Below are positions 49,585 to 57,594 of a stretch of DNA of 64,000 nucleotides, piece after piece; within the stretch, counting starts at the first letter, position 1, and each line of letters opens with the position of its first letter. This stretch comes from CAMLIZ01 sp036231905 (GTDB taxonomy: Bacteria > Pseudomonadota > Gammaproteobacteria > Burkholderiales > Burkholderiaceae_C). A program made the position numbers and the translations under genes. The stretch spans positions 434,001 through 498,000 of the forward strand of contig NZ_JAZARE010000004.1 of NCBI RefSeq assembly GCF_036231905.1, in the 5' to 3' direction. The notes beneath the pieces were generated by a model, which saw only the letters and a list, made by a program, of their open reading frames with translations, was not told the origin of the DNA and searched no databases.

Positions 49585-51801
49585 ATGGCGCCCATCGACG
49601 AAGCGACTGCCGGCCCACCGCTGTCGCCCTGGCGCCGCCTGCATGCGGCCCTGCTGCCCGACTACAACACGAAAGCCACCGTGTTCTGGTGCACCATGGT
49701 GCTGCTGGGCGGTTTGGGCATCGCCTTTTCCGCGCACGACGTGGCCGCCCGCCTCAATGGCACCCAGCTCACGCAGGTGATCGCCGGCGTGAGCCTGGCC
49801 ATGCTGGCGGGCTTCTTCCCGCTGCGCATCCCGGGCTCCAAGAACTCCTTCGTGGCCGGGGAGATCTTCATCTTCACCCTGCTGCTGCTGCACGGGCCGG
49901 CCGCGGCTGCGCTGGCCTCGGCCTTCGAGGCGCTGGTGGGCTCCTGGCGCACCTCCAAGCGCTGGAGCAGCCGCATCGCCAGCCCCGCGATGGCAGCGGT
50001 GGCCATGCTGTGCGCGGGCAGCCTGTTCGGCGTGGCGCGCAGCGGCCTGGAGCAAGTGGGCGCCAACGGCGCGGTGAGCCTCCTGCTCAACACCACCGCC
50101 TTTGCGCTGGTGTACTTCGTCATCAACACCCTGCTGGTGACGCTGGTGCCCAAGCTCAAGCGCAACCAGGGCCTGATGCTGTCGGACCTGTTCGGCAACT
50201 TCGGCTGGGTGGGCATCTCCTATGGCGTGAGCGCCTGCGTGGCGGTGCTGGTGTACCTGACATTCCAGCATTCGGGCGGCGGGGTGCTGCTGGTGGGCGC
50301 GCCCATCATCGCGCTGCTGCTGTCCACCATGCACCTGTTCTTCCGCCAGCAGGAAGCGGCCGAGGCGATGCGCAAGAGCGAGATGGAGGCGCTGGCGCGC
50401 GAGCAGGAACAGGCCACCCGCCATGTGCAGGAGCTGCGCGACATCGCCTTCCAGGACAGCCTCACCGGCCTGCCCAACCGGCGCCGCCTGCTGGAGCTGC
50501 TGGCCGCCGCGCTGCACCGCGCCGCGGACGACCCGCGCCAGGAGTTCGCGCTGCTGTTCCTCGACTTCGACCGCTTCAAGCTCATCAATGACAGCCTGGG
50601 CCACAGCGCGGGCGACGACTTCCTGGTGCAGGTGTCGCGCCTGCTGCTGGTGCATGTGCGGCCCGGCGATTCGGTGGCGCGCCTGGGCGGCGACGAGTTC
50701 GCGGTGCTGATCGAAGGCGGTGGCTCGGTGGACCTGGCGCTGGCGCTGGCGGTGCGGGTGCAGCACCTGCTGGCCCAGCCGATCCAGATCAACGGCGTGA
50801 TGGTCAGCACCTCGGCCAGCATCGGCATCACCACCAGCAGCTTCGGCTACACCGACCCGAACGAGGTGCTGCGCGATGCCGACATCGCGATGTACCAGGC
50901 CAAGGCCGGCGGCAAGGCGCGCCATGCGCTCTTCGACATCAGCCTGCGCGAGCGCGCCTCGCAACGGCTGCTGATCGAGGCCGAGCTGCGCACCGCGCTG
51001 GCGGAGCAGGACCTGACCGTGGACTACCAGCCGGTGTACCACCTGGGCACCGGCACGCTGCTGGGCTTCGAAGCGCTGGCGCGCTGGCGCCATCCGCGCC
51101 TGGGGCGGGTGGACCCGGCCACCTTCATCCCGATCGCGGAGGAGTCCGGCCTCATCATCAGCGTCACCGACCTGGTGCTGCACACCGCCTGCCACCAGCT
51201 CAAGCGCCTGCATGCGGTGCTGCCGGCGGGCGACGAGCTCACGATGCATGTGAATGTGTCCAGCAACGACATCGCGCAGAGGGGCTTCGTCGAGCGTGTC
51301 ACCCGTGCCATTGCCGCGGCGCAGCTGCAGCCGCGCCACCTGACGCTGGAGCTCACCGAAAACATCCTGATGGCCAGCCTGGAGGATGCGCTGCCCATGC
51401 TGACCGAGCTGAACGCGCTGGGCTTCCGGCTCAGCGTGGACGACTTCGGCACCGGGTGCTCGTCGCTCACCCACCTGTCGCGCCTGCCGCTGCACAGCCT
51501 GAAGATCGACCGCAGCTTCGTGGCCAACCTGGACAACCCCTCCAACCAGGCGATCGTCAAGGCCATCCTCTCGCTGGCCACCGCGCTGGGCAAGTCGGTG
51601 GTGGCCGAGGGCATCGAGACGGCAGGGCAGTTCGAGCGGTTGCGGGCCCTGGGCTGCCGCGACGGCCAGGGCTACTTCATGTCGCGCCCGCTGCCGGCCG
51701 CGGCGCTGGAGCTGCAGCTGCGCGAGGAGGCATCCGGCCGGTTGCATGCGGCTGCGGCCATCACCCCGCCGGCGGGCCACCGGCACCTGCTGCCGCACTG
51801 A
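49585..51801 (+). CDS. Membrane GGDEF-EAL c-di-GMP protein
   Basis: About 738 aa. Seven or so transmembrane helices in residues 30-255 form an integral sensor (MASE-like). The GGDEF domain has an intact R-L-G-G-D-E-F with R-P-G-D as possible inhibitory site. The EAL domain keeps its catalytic set: F-E-A-L-A-R-W, N-V-S-S-N, E-L-T-E-N, D-D-F-G-T-G, L-K-I-D and A-E-G-I-E-T. It could both make and degrade c-di-GMP; which activity dominates cannot be read. The ATG at 49585 is preferred over an overlapping TTG. It is coupled to the upstream subtilase gene. Confidence 0.9.
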   Translation: MAPIDEATAGPPLSPWRRLHAALLPDYNTKATVFWCTMVLLGGLGIAFSAHDVAARLNGTQLTQVIAGVSLAMLAGFFPLRIPGSKNSFVAGEIFIFTLLLLHGPAAAALASAFEALVGSWRTSKRWSSRIASPAMAAVAMLCAGSLFGVARSGLEQVGANGAVSLLLNTTAFALVYFVINTLLVTLVPKLKRNQGLMLSDLFGNFGWVGISYGVSACVAVLVYLTFQHSGGGVLLVGAPIIALLLSTMHLFFRQQEAAEAMRKSEMEALAREQEQATRHVQELRDIAFQDSLTGLPNRRRLLELLAAALHRAADDPRQEFALLFLDFDRFKLINDSLGHSAGDDFLVQVSRLLLVHVRPGDSVARLGGDEFAVLIEGGGSVDLALALAVRVQHLLAQPIQINGVMVSTSASIGITTSSFGYTDPNEVLRDADIAMYQAKAGGKARHALFDISLRERASQRLLIEAELRTALAEQDLTVDYQPVYHLGTGTLLGFEALARWRHPRLGRVDPATFIPIAEESGLIISVTDLVLHTACHQLKRLHAVLPAGDELTMHVNVSSNDIAQRGFVERVTRAIAAAQLQPRHLTLELTENILMASLEDALPMLTELNALGFRLSVDDFGTGCSSLTHLSRLPLHSLKIDRSFVANLDNPSNQAIVKAILSLATALGKSVVAEGIETAGQFERLRALGCRDGQGYFMSRPLPAAALELQLREEASGRLHAAAAITPPAGHRHLLPH

Positions 51802-51843
51802 GGCGACGCGAGGCACCCCGGGTGGGCGACCGGCGTGAGGGAG

Positions 51844-51885
51844 CCCAGCTGGTAAGCCTCCCAGCTGGGAACCATCCCAGCTGGG
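51844..51885. promoter_or_regulatory. Three CCCAGCTGG iterons at 16-bp spacing
   Basis: CCCAGCTGG(G) begins at 51844, 51860 and 51876, exactly 16 bp apart; the second and third copies are perfect 10-bp palindromes. They lie 56-98 bp before the LysM-muramidase ATG and 42 bp after the GGDEF-EAL stop. They could be a multi-site operator or a hairpin-forming terminator. Confidence 0.7.
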
Positions 51886-51941
51886 CAGGCATGGCAGCCG
51901 GCGCTACGGTAACGGCACTTCCACAGCCCGGGTGACGTGCG

Positions 51942-53441
51942 ATGTTGAACACCGTCTCCTCCAGCCGCGCTGCCGCGGCCACCAGCCTGCACAGCGACGC
52001 CGGCGTCTACCACGTGCGCCACGGCGACACCCTCAGCGGCATCGCCGCCGCCCATGGCACCACGGTGGCGGCGCTGCTGCGCGCCAACCCCCAGATCCAC
52101 GACCCGGACCGCATCTATGCGGGCGACGTGATCCACCTGCCGGCCGCGGGCGCCGGCGGCGCTTCGCCGCAGGTGCATGTGGTGCGCAGCGGGGACACGC
52201 TGTCCGAGCTGGCCGCGCGTTACGACACCGACGTGTCCACGCTCGCGCGCCTGAACCACATCGCCAACCCCAACCTCATCCATGTGGGCGACCGCCTGCG
52301 CCTGCCCGGTGGCAGCGCGGTGCAGCATGGCGGCGGACAGGGCGGTGGCACGCCGGCGCCCCAGCCCGGTGGTGGCGGCACCGGCCACGCCAGCTGGATG
52401 GCGATCGCGCGCGGCGAGATGGGCCAGCATGAGATCGCCGGCTCGCGCGACAACGCGCGCATCGTGCAGTACCACGACACCACCACGCTGCACGCCAAGG
52501 ACGATGAAACGCCCTGGTGCTCTTCCTTCGTGAACTGGACGCTGGAAAAGGCGGGCTACGAGGGCACCGACAGCGCGGCGGCCATCAGCTGGGCCCACTG
52601 GGGCAACCAGGTCAACGGGCTGGGCGCGGCGCGCGAGGGCGACGTCGTGGTGCTTCACCAGAAGGGCGCGCCAGCCAGCAGCAACCACGTGGGCTTTTTT
52701 GTGCGCGGCGGCAATGGCCAGGTCACCCTGCTGGGCGGCAACCAGGGCAACCAGGTGAAGGAGTCGACCTACAGCACCGCGCAATGGGAGGTGGTGGCAG
52801 TGCGCCGCCCGCCCGGCAGCGAGCACGCTGCGGCGCCGGCGCCTGCCCCGGCTGCGGGCGGTGCGCAGCCGCAGCGCGGCATCACCGAGGGCGACTACGC
52901 CTCGGTGGCGCGCCAGCTCGGTGTGGACGTCGCCGCCATCAAGGCGGTGGCCGAGGTGGAGGCCTCCGGCAGCGGCTTCCTGCCCTCGGGCAAACCCAAG
53001 ATCCTGTTCGAGGCGCACGTCTTTGCGCAGAAGACCGGCGGGCGCTACAACGCATCCCATCCCAACATCTCCAGCCCGCACTGGAACCGCGCGCTCTACG
53101 GCGCCGGCGGCGAGCACCAGTGGCAGCGGTTCGAGCAGGCCTACAAGCTCGACCCGCAGGCGGCGATGCAGTCGGCCTCGTGGGGCCGCTTCCAGATCAT
53201 GGGCTTCAACCACAAGGCGGCGGGATTCAACGACGTGCAGTCGTTCGTGAATGCGATGAAGCGCAGCGAGGGCGAGCAGCTCAAGGCCTTTGCGAGCTTC
53301 ATCGAATCCAACCCCTCGATGCACCGTGCGCTGAAGAACCATGACTGGGCCGCCTTTGCGCGGGCCTACAACGGCGCCGGCTATGCGCAGAACCACTACG
53401 ACACCAAGATCGCCGCGGCCTACCAGCGCTTTGCGCACTGA
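51942..53441 (+). CDS. LysM-LysM-CHAP-muramidase cell-wall hydrolase
   Basis: A 499-aa modular protein. LysM domains at about 22-67 and 78-122 (Y-H-V-R-H-G-D-T-L, V-V-R-S-G-D-T-L) bind peptidoglycan. A CHAP/NlpC-like amidase domain (about 150-290) has a candidate nucleophile Cys193 in P-W-C-S-S-F and His in N-H-V-G-F-F. An N-acetylmuramidase domain (about 315-499) shows A-V-A-E-V-E-A-S-G, I-L-F-E-A-H and S-W-G-R-F-Q-I-M-G-F-N-H. It could cut both peptide and glycan strands. No signal peptide is present, so its export route is unclear. A rod-passage role is conceivable from the flagellar context but not shown. Confidence 0.87.
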   Translation: MLNTVSSSRAAAATSLHSDAGVYHVRHGDTLSGIAAAHGTTVAALLRANPQIHDPDRIYAGDVIHLPAAGAGGASPQVHVVRSGDTLSELAARYDTDVSTLARLNHIANPNLIHVGDRLRLPGGSAVQHGGGQGGGTPAPQPGGGGTGHASWMAIARGEMGQHEIAGSRDNARIVQYHDTTTLHAKDDETPWCSSFVNWTLEKAGYEGTDSAAAISWAHWGNQVNGLGAAREGDVVVLHQKGAPASSNHVGFFVRGGNGQVTLLGGNQGNQVKESTYSTAQWEVVAVRRPPGSEHAAAPAPAPAAGGAQPQRGITEGDYASVARQLGVDVAAIKAVAEVEASGSGFLPSGKPKILFEAHVFAQKTGGRYNASHPNISSPHWNRALYGAGGEHQWQRFEQAYKLDPQAAMQSASWGRFQIMGFNHKAAGFNDVQSFVNAMKRSEGEQLKAFASFIESNPSMHRALKNHDWAAFARAYNGAGYAQNHYDTKIAAAYQRFAH

Positions 53442-53483
53442 CCCCGCGCCCGCCCGGTTCGCCGGCGCGTGAAAATCGCGCCG

Positions 53484-54062
53484 ATGAACCGATGCATGTT
53501 CTTGCTGCTGGCCTCGCTGTGCACCACCGCGCAGGCCGCCTCCCTCAGCCCGCTGGCCGAACGGGAGTTCAACGCCGTGGCGCTGCGGGCTGAGAGCCAG
53601 GTGCGGCATGAAATGAACCAGCCGCTGCAGGTGCAGTTCCACCGTGACCAGGGCTTTCGATGGCGGGGAGAGGGCGCACGCTCGGCGGCGATCGTGTCGC
53701 TGCTGGTGATGCCCGAAGGTCAGCCGGCGCACTGTGTGCTTGCGGTCGAACGCGAGGGCCGGTTGCAGACCCTGGACGCGTTGGCCACCGATGCCCAGCA
53801 GCCCTGGTCGTGCGACGGCGAGCCGGCGCTCACCCTGGCCGACGTGGACGGCGACGGCGCGCCTGACCTGCTGGTGCTGTACCCGTATCGCGCGCCGTCG
53901 AACGACACCTTCCAGCTCCCGCTGGTGCTGCGCCACAGGCAGGACAAAGGCGACTTCGAGCTGGAGGCAGAGCGCACCCGCTGGCTGCGCGAAGGCCACC
54001 GACTACCGGCGACCCTCGTGCAGATGAAGCAGGCGCTCAAGGCCTACCCCCGCCCCAAGTAG
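53484..54062 (+). CDS. Secreted protein of unknown function
   Basis: A 192-aa protein with a clear signal peptide (C-M-F-L-L-L-A-S-L-C-T-T-A-Q-A-A). The mature part is mostly beta, with one calcium-binding-like or FG-GAP-like segment, L-A-D-V-D-G-D-G-A-P-D-L-L-V-L. I do not recognise the family. The ATG at 53484 is preferred over a GTG at 53469. It lies 42 bp after the LysM hydrolase and may be co-transcribed. It converges with flgN; the 144-bp gap after it shows nothing. Confidence 0.65.
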   Translation: MNRCMFLLLASLCTTAQAASLSPLAEREFNAVALRAESQVRHEMNQPLQVQFHRDQGFRWRGEGARSAAIVSLLVMPEGQPAHCVLAVEREGRLQTLDALATDAQQPWSCDGEPALTLADVDGDGAPDLLVLYPYRAPSNDTFQLPLVLRHRQDKGDFELEAERTRWLREGHRLPATLVQMKQALKAYPRPK

Positions 54063-54206
54063 CCTTGGCAGGGCGCATTCCCCGCGGGGACAGGCCGCAG
54101 GCCAGGGAGAGCAATCGTGGAGGCGGCTGCGATGCGTGGACGGGTTTCCCGGCCATGCATCGAATCCCCATGGGGGGCGGCCGCCCGGCGGCCGGGGGCT
54201 CCAGCC

Positions 54207-54674
54207 CTAGGCTTGGATCACGCCGCCGAGCGAAGCGCGCTCGGTGCCACCTTGGGGCGAATACACACCGCCGGCCGGCGGGGCCGGCATCAGCACGTCG
54301 ATCGCCCGGTCCAGCGCGGCGGTGGCACGCGCGAGTGATTCGCGCTGGGCAGCGACTTGCCCGCTCGCGTTGGCCAGGCGGCGGCGCAGCACCGGCGGTA
54401 CGCCGCCCGTGCGGGCCGCCTGCGCAAACCGGTTCACCGCATCGGCCAGGGCGCGGTGCAGTTCGGTGGCATGCAGCTCGATGGCCTCGGCATTGCGCTC
54501 GCGCAGCGCCTCGCCCAGCGCGGCCAGCCGCTGCTCGACAGCGGCCAGCGAGTTCTCAAGCTCCGCACCCTGTGACGGAGCATCCGGCGATGAGGGCAGG
54601 GGCGGCATGGGCGCGTTGTGCAAGGCAGGTACAGCAGGCGCGGGTGCCCGGAAGGCGCCCGCGAGGTGGATCAA
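54207..54674 (-). CDS. flgN: Flagellar export chaperone FlgN-like protein
   Basis: About 155 aa from a TTG that overlaps the flgM stop (TTGA); an ATG at 54608 gives 133 aa. The core is a long helical, coiled-coil-like region (E-L-E-N-S-L-A-A-V-E-Q-R-L-A-A-L-G and R-N-A-E-A-I-E-L-H). FlgN binds the hook-filament junction proteins FlgK and FlgL before export; neither gene is in this window. Sequence similarity is weak, so the call rests on length, helical character and the position after flgM. Confidence 0.7.
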   Translation of the reverse strand: MIHLAGAFRAPAPAVPALHNAPMPPLPSSPDAPSQGAELENSLAAVEQRLAALGEALRERNAEAIELHATELHRALADAVNRFAQAARTGGVPPVLRRRLANASGQVAAQRESLARATAALDRAIDVLMPAPPAGGVYSPQGGTERASLGGVIQA

Positions 54675-54979
54675 TGCGAGGTGCGGCTGAGCAGTTCGTG
54701 CGCGTTGGCGATCAGCTTGTCGGCGATCGCTTCCGGGTTCACGGTGAACTTGCCTTCACGGATCGCCTGGGTGATGCGGTTCACCTTGTCGCTGTCGAAC
54801 TCGGCAGAGCCGGCGTCCACATTCAGCGCCGCGGCGGCTGCGGACAGCTCCACCTGGGCGCTGGCTTCGGTGGCCTGGCCCTCCGTGCTGGTTGCCGTGG
54901 TGGTGGCGCCAGCAGCCCCCTTGCGCTCCGCGGTGACCGGGGTCACGGCGGGCTTGTTTTCGAGATGGCCGATTTTCAT
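54671..54979 (-). CDS. flgM: Anti-sigma-28 factor FlgM
   Basis: A 102-aa protein starting M-K-I-G-H-L. The disordered first half is followed by a C-terminal helical sigma-binding region (V-D-A-G-S-A-E-F-D-S-D-K-V-N-R-I, I-R-E-G-K-F-T-V-N-P-E-A-I-A-D-K-L-I), typical of FlgM. It holds FliA inactive until the hook is complete and is then exported. It has its own sigma-28 promoter at 55034-55060, giving autogenous feedback, and is coupled to flgN. Confidence 0.93.
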   Translation of the reverse strand: MKIGHLENKPAVTPVTAERKGAAGATTTATSTEGQATEASAQVELSAAAAALNVDAGSAEFDSDKVNRITQAIREGKFTVNPEAIADKLIANAHELLSRTSH

Positions 54980-55033
54980 GGTGTGCTCCAGAGGGCGCGG
55001 CCCAGAAGGCCTTGCCCGGTCAACATGGTCGGT

Positions 55034-55060
55034 GTATCGGACTGCTGGGGGCGGACTTTA
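55034..55060 (-). promoter_or_regulatory. Sigma-28 promoter of flgM
   Basis: Read on the minus strand: TAAAGTCC, 11 bp, TCCGATAC. The -35 and spacing fit the consensus and the -10 differs from GCCGATAA at its two ends. It lies 55 bp before the flgM ATG and between flgM and flgA, so flgM can be expressed apart from flgA. Confidence 0.75.
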
Positions 55061-55140
55061 GGCTTTTTTCGGAGATCGACCGATGTTCCCCTCGTTCGGG
55101 GGGCTGGCTGCTGGGGGTGCTTCAGGCGGGGCATATCGGG

Positions 55141-55890
55141 TCAGAGCGGTATTTCCACACGATGTTCCGCAACCGCCATGCCGCTCACGATGCGGCCGGA
55201 GTCGGTGCGCACTCGCACCGGCTGGCCTTCCAGGCCGGGCGACAGCGCCTGGCCGGCACCACTGACCGAGTAGCCGGCGCCCACGGCCAGCACCTGCACG
55301 GTGTCGCCGGCCGCGAAATACTGGCGCGCCTTGAGATCCGTCTGCCGCAGCGTGTCGCCGGCGGCCAGCGGGCGGGCGAGGGTGCGGCCCACCGCGCCCG
55401 CGGCCTGGGTGAGCGCCGTGCCGGGCGCGGCGGCCAGGTCGACCTCGGCCTCGCGCAGGTCGGCTGCGGCCAGGGTGCTGCCGGCGGGCAGGGGGCCGGC
55501 GACCACGAGGGCGCGGCCGAACACCTTCACCGTGACGGGCAGGAACACATTCCAGCGGCTGGGCCCCTGCAGGCAGCGCAGGCCCACGCGGGTCTTGCCC
55601 CAGGCCGGGCTGCCGGCAGGCAGGTAGGGCTCGATGCGTTCGCAGGGCGCCAGGCGCAGCCGGGGGTCGAGCTGGCCAATCAGGACTTCCACCCGCGCGT
55701 GGCCGCCACTGGCGCGCTGGCCGGCGGCCTGGGCCATCTGCTCGACCTGCTGGGCGAGCGGGGCAGCCAGCGCGGATGCATCTCCCTCCGCCGCCGAGGC
55801 AGCACCCACCACCAGCACCGTGCTCAGCACGACGCCGATGATCCAGCACCACAGGGCGCTGATGAGAAGGGTGCGCAGACTCTTATCCAC
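55141..55890 (-). CDS. flgA: Flagellar P-ring assembly chaperone FlgA
   Basis: A 249-aa periplasmic protein. A signal sequence covers about the first 35 residues (V-V-L-S-T-V-L-V-V-G-A-A-S-A-A). The C-terminal SAF domain reads P-L-P-A-G-S-T-L-A-A-A-D-L and ends G-R-I-V-S-G-M-A-V-A-E-H-R-V-E-I. FlgA helps FlgI form the P ring. It is divergent from flgB, the usual arrangement, with flgM and flgN downstream on the same strand. Confidence 0.92.
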   Translation of the reverse strand: MDKSLRTLLISALWCWIIGVVLSTVLVVGAASAAEGDASALAAPLAQQVEQMAQAAGQRASGGHARVEVLIGQLDPRLRLAPCERIEPYLPAGSPAWGKTRVGLRCLQGPSRWNVFLPVTVKVFGRALVVAGPLPAGSTLAAADLREAEVDLAAAPGTALTQAAGAVGRTLARPLAAGDTLRQTDLKARQYFAAGDTVQVLAVGAGYSVSGAGQALSPGLEGQPVRVRTDSGRIVSGMAVAEHRVEIPL

Positions 55891-55960
55891 GGTGCCACTG
55901 TAGAAGGCCGGCCCAGGCCACAGTGCCGCGAATTGCGGGCCAATGACTGCGTTATTCGCG

Positions 55961-55989
55961 CTTATGTTTCAGGAGGTGCTCTCCACAAT
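55961..55989 (+). promoter_or_regulatory. Promoter-like motif before flgB
   Basis: CTTATGT (55961-55967), 14 bp, TCCACAAT (55982-55989): the same spacing as the flhA and flhF motifs, with one change in the left box and two in the right. It lies 42 bp before the flgB ATG, in the divergent flgA/flgB gap. Confidence 0.5.
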
Positions 55990-56031
55990 CCCTTACATCG
56001 CCCGTCAAGGGCTTGGACCGTGGTTGGCTTC

Positions 56032-56442
56032 ATGACGAACCGCTTGACCGACTCGCTGCACTTCCAGACGCAGGCGCTGGTGCTGCGCTCGGAACGCCAG
56101 CGCCTGATCGCCAGCAACATCGCCAATGCCGACACGCCGGGTTATGTGGCGCGCGACATGAGCTTTTCGCAGGCGCTGAAGGAGGCGACGACCACCACCG
56201 CCCTGGGCAGCGCCGGCACCGCGATGGCCACGCAGCCCGGGCACATCCATCCGGCCGGTGGCGCGCGCGCCGAAGCGAACCTCGTGTACGCCGTTCCCAG
56301 CCAGACCAGCCTTGACCGCAACACCGTGGACCTGGACCGCGAGCGCGCCGCGTTCGCCGACAACTCGGTGAAGTACGAAGCGGCGCTGCGCTTCATCAAC
56401 CACGACGTGCGGCAGATGCTGGACGCCATCCGTGGTCAATAA
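56032..56442 (+). CDS. flgB: Flagellar basal-body rod protein FlgB
   Basis: A 136-aa proximal rod subunit. The rod-family motif appears as L-I-A-S-N-I-A-N-A-D-T-P-G-Y, and the C-terminal helix as Y-E-A-A-L-R-F-I-N. No signal peptide, as expected for a substrate of the flagellar type III exporter. A GTG four codons earlier is possible. It is first in flgBCDEF. Confidence 0.95.
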   Translation: MTNRLTDSLHFQTQALVLRSERQRLIASNIANADTPGYVARDMSFSQALKEATTTTALGSAGTAMATQPGHIHPAGGARAEANLVYAVPSQTSLDRNTVDLDRERAAFADNSVKYEAALRFINHDVRQMLDAIRGQ

Positions 56443-56453
56443 GAGAGGCTGAC

Positions 56454-56861
56454 ATGAGCATGTTCGACATCTTCAAGGTCTCTGGGAGTGCCGTTTCGGC
56501 GCAGAGCCAGCGCCTGAACGTGGTGGCCTCCAACCTCGCCAACGCCGACACCGTCGCCGGCCCCGACGGCCAGGCCTACAAGGCGCGCCAGGTCACCTTC
56601 CAGACCACGCTGATGGGCGAGGTGGGCGCGGCCGGCGTCACCGTGAGCACGATCAGCGAAGACAACACGCCCGGCCGCCGGGTGCACGACCCCAAGCATC
56701 CCCAGGCGGACGCCGAGGGCTACGTCACCTACAGCAACGTGAATCCGGTGGAGGAAATGGTCAACATGATCTCGGCCTCACGCTCCTACCAGAACAACGT
56801 CGAAGTGATGAACACCGCCAAGACCCTGCTGCAGAAGACGCTGCAGATGGGCCAGGGCTAA
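56454..56861 (+). CDS. flgC: Flagellar basal-body rod protein FlgC
   Basis: A 135-aa rod subunit. S-G-S-A-V-S-A-Q-S-Q-R-L-N-V-V-A-S-N-L-A-N-A-D-T is the N-terminal rod signature; N-P-V-E-E-M-V-N-M-I-S-A-S-R-S-Y-Q-N-N and the terminal helix are the conserved C-terminus. It starts 11 bp after flgB, with AGAGG as ribosome binding site. Confidence 0.96.
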   Translation: MSMFDIFKVSGSAVSAQSQRLNVVASNLANADTVAGPDGQAYKARQVTFQTTLMGEVGAAGVTVSTISEDNTPGRRVHDPKHPQADAEGYVTYSNVNPVEEMVNMISASRSYQNNVEVMNTAKTLLQKTLQMGQG

Positions 56862-56887
56862 GGCGCTAGGACCAACGAAAGGCCCGC

Positions 56888-57550
56888 ATGGCAGTCGACC
56901 TCTCCACGCTGAACACCAGCGTCACCAACCCCAGTACGCTGCTCGGCGGCACCACCACCGCGACGCAGAACGACGCCGGCAGCGCCGACCGCTTTCTCAA
57001 GCTGCTGGTGGCGCAGATGCAGAACCAGGACCCGCTGAATCCGATGGACAACGCGCAGGTCACCAGCCAGATGGCGCAGATCAACACGGTCAACGGCATC
57101 GAGAAGCTCAACACCACGGTCTCGGGCCTGAACGGCCAGTTCGTGCAGATGCAGGCGCTGCAGGCCGCGTCCCTGGTGGGCCGCGAAGTGTGGCTGGAAG
57201 GCAATGCCCTGCAGATGAGCAACGGCACCGGCGAAGGCGCCTTCAACCTGAGCAGCGCCGCCGACCGGGTGAAGGTCGAAGTGCTCAGCCCGGCCGGCCA
57301 GGTGGTGGACACCATGGAGCTGGGCGCCGAGACCGCCGGCCGCCACAGCTTCACCTGGAGCAAGGCCGGCGTGAGCGACAGCGCGGGCCTCACCTTCCGC
57401 GTGAGCGCCACCTCGGGTGCCGCGCAGGTGCCCGCGACCGCGCTGATGCTGGACACGGTGGAATCCGCCGGCATCGACGGCGACACCCTCACCCTCGAAC
57501 TCGCGCGCACCGGCGATGTGCCGTATTCCAAGGTGCTCGCGGTCCACTGA
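56888..57550 (+). CDS. flgD: Flagellar hook-capping protein FlgD
   Basis: A 220-aa hook scaffold protein. The conserved N-terminal block is F-L-K-L-L-V-A-Q-M-Q-N-Q-D-P-L-N-P-M-D-N, followed by F-V-Q-M-Q-A-L-Q-A-A-S-L-V-G-R. The middle holds FlgD-Ig and tudor-like beta domains. It caps the growing hook and is discarded when the hook is finished. It follows flgC by 26 bp. Confidence 0.95.
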   Translation: MAVDLSTLNTSVTNPSTLLGGTTTATQNDAGSADRFLKLLVAQMQNQDPLNPMDNAQVTSQMAQINTVNGIEKLNTTVSGLNGQFVQMQALQAASLVGREVWLEGNALQMSNGTGEGAFNLSSAADRVKVEVLSPAGQVVDTMELGAETAGRHSFTWSKAGVSDSAGLTFRVSATSGAAQVPATALMLDTVESAGIDGDTLTLELARTGDVPYSKVLAVH

Positions 57551-57594
57551 CCCACGACCCCCGCGCCCCTCCAAGCAGCAACAAGGACATCACC

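Noticed and set aside
51942..53441. Prophage endolysin
   Set aside because: No holin, structural phage genes, integrase or attachment sites are nearby, and base composition is like the neighbours.
54065..55273. 402-codon plus-strand frame across flgN-flgM-flgA
   Set aside because: Antisense to the flgN, flgM and flgA genes, with no recognisable product.
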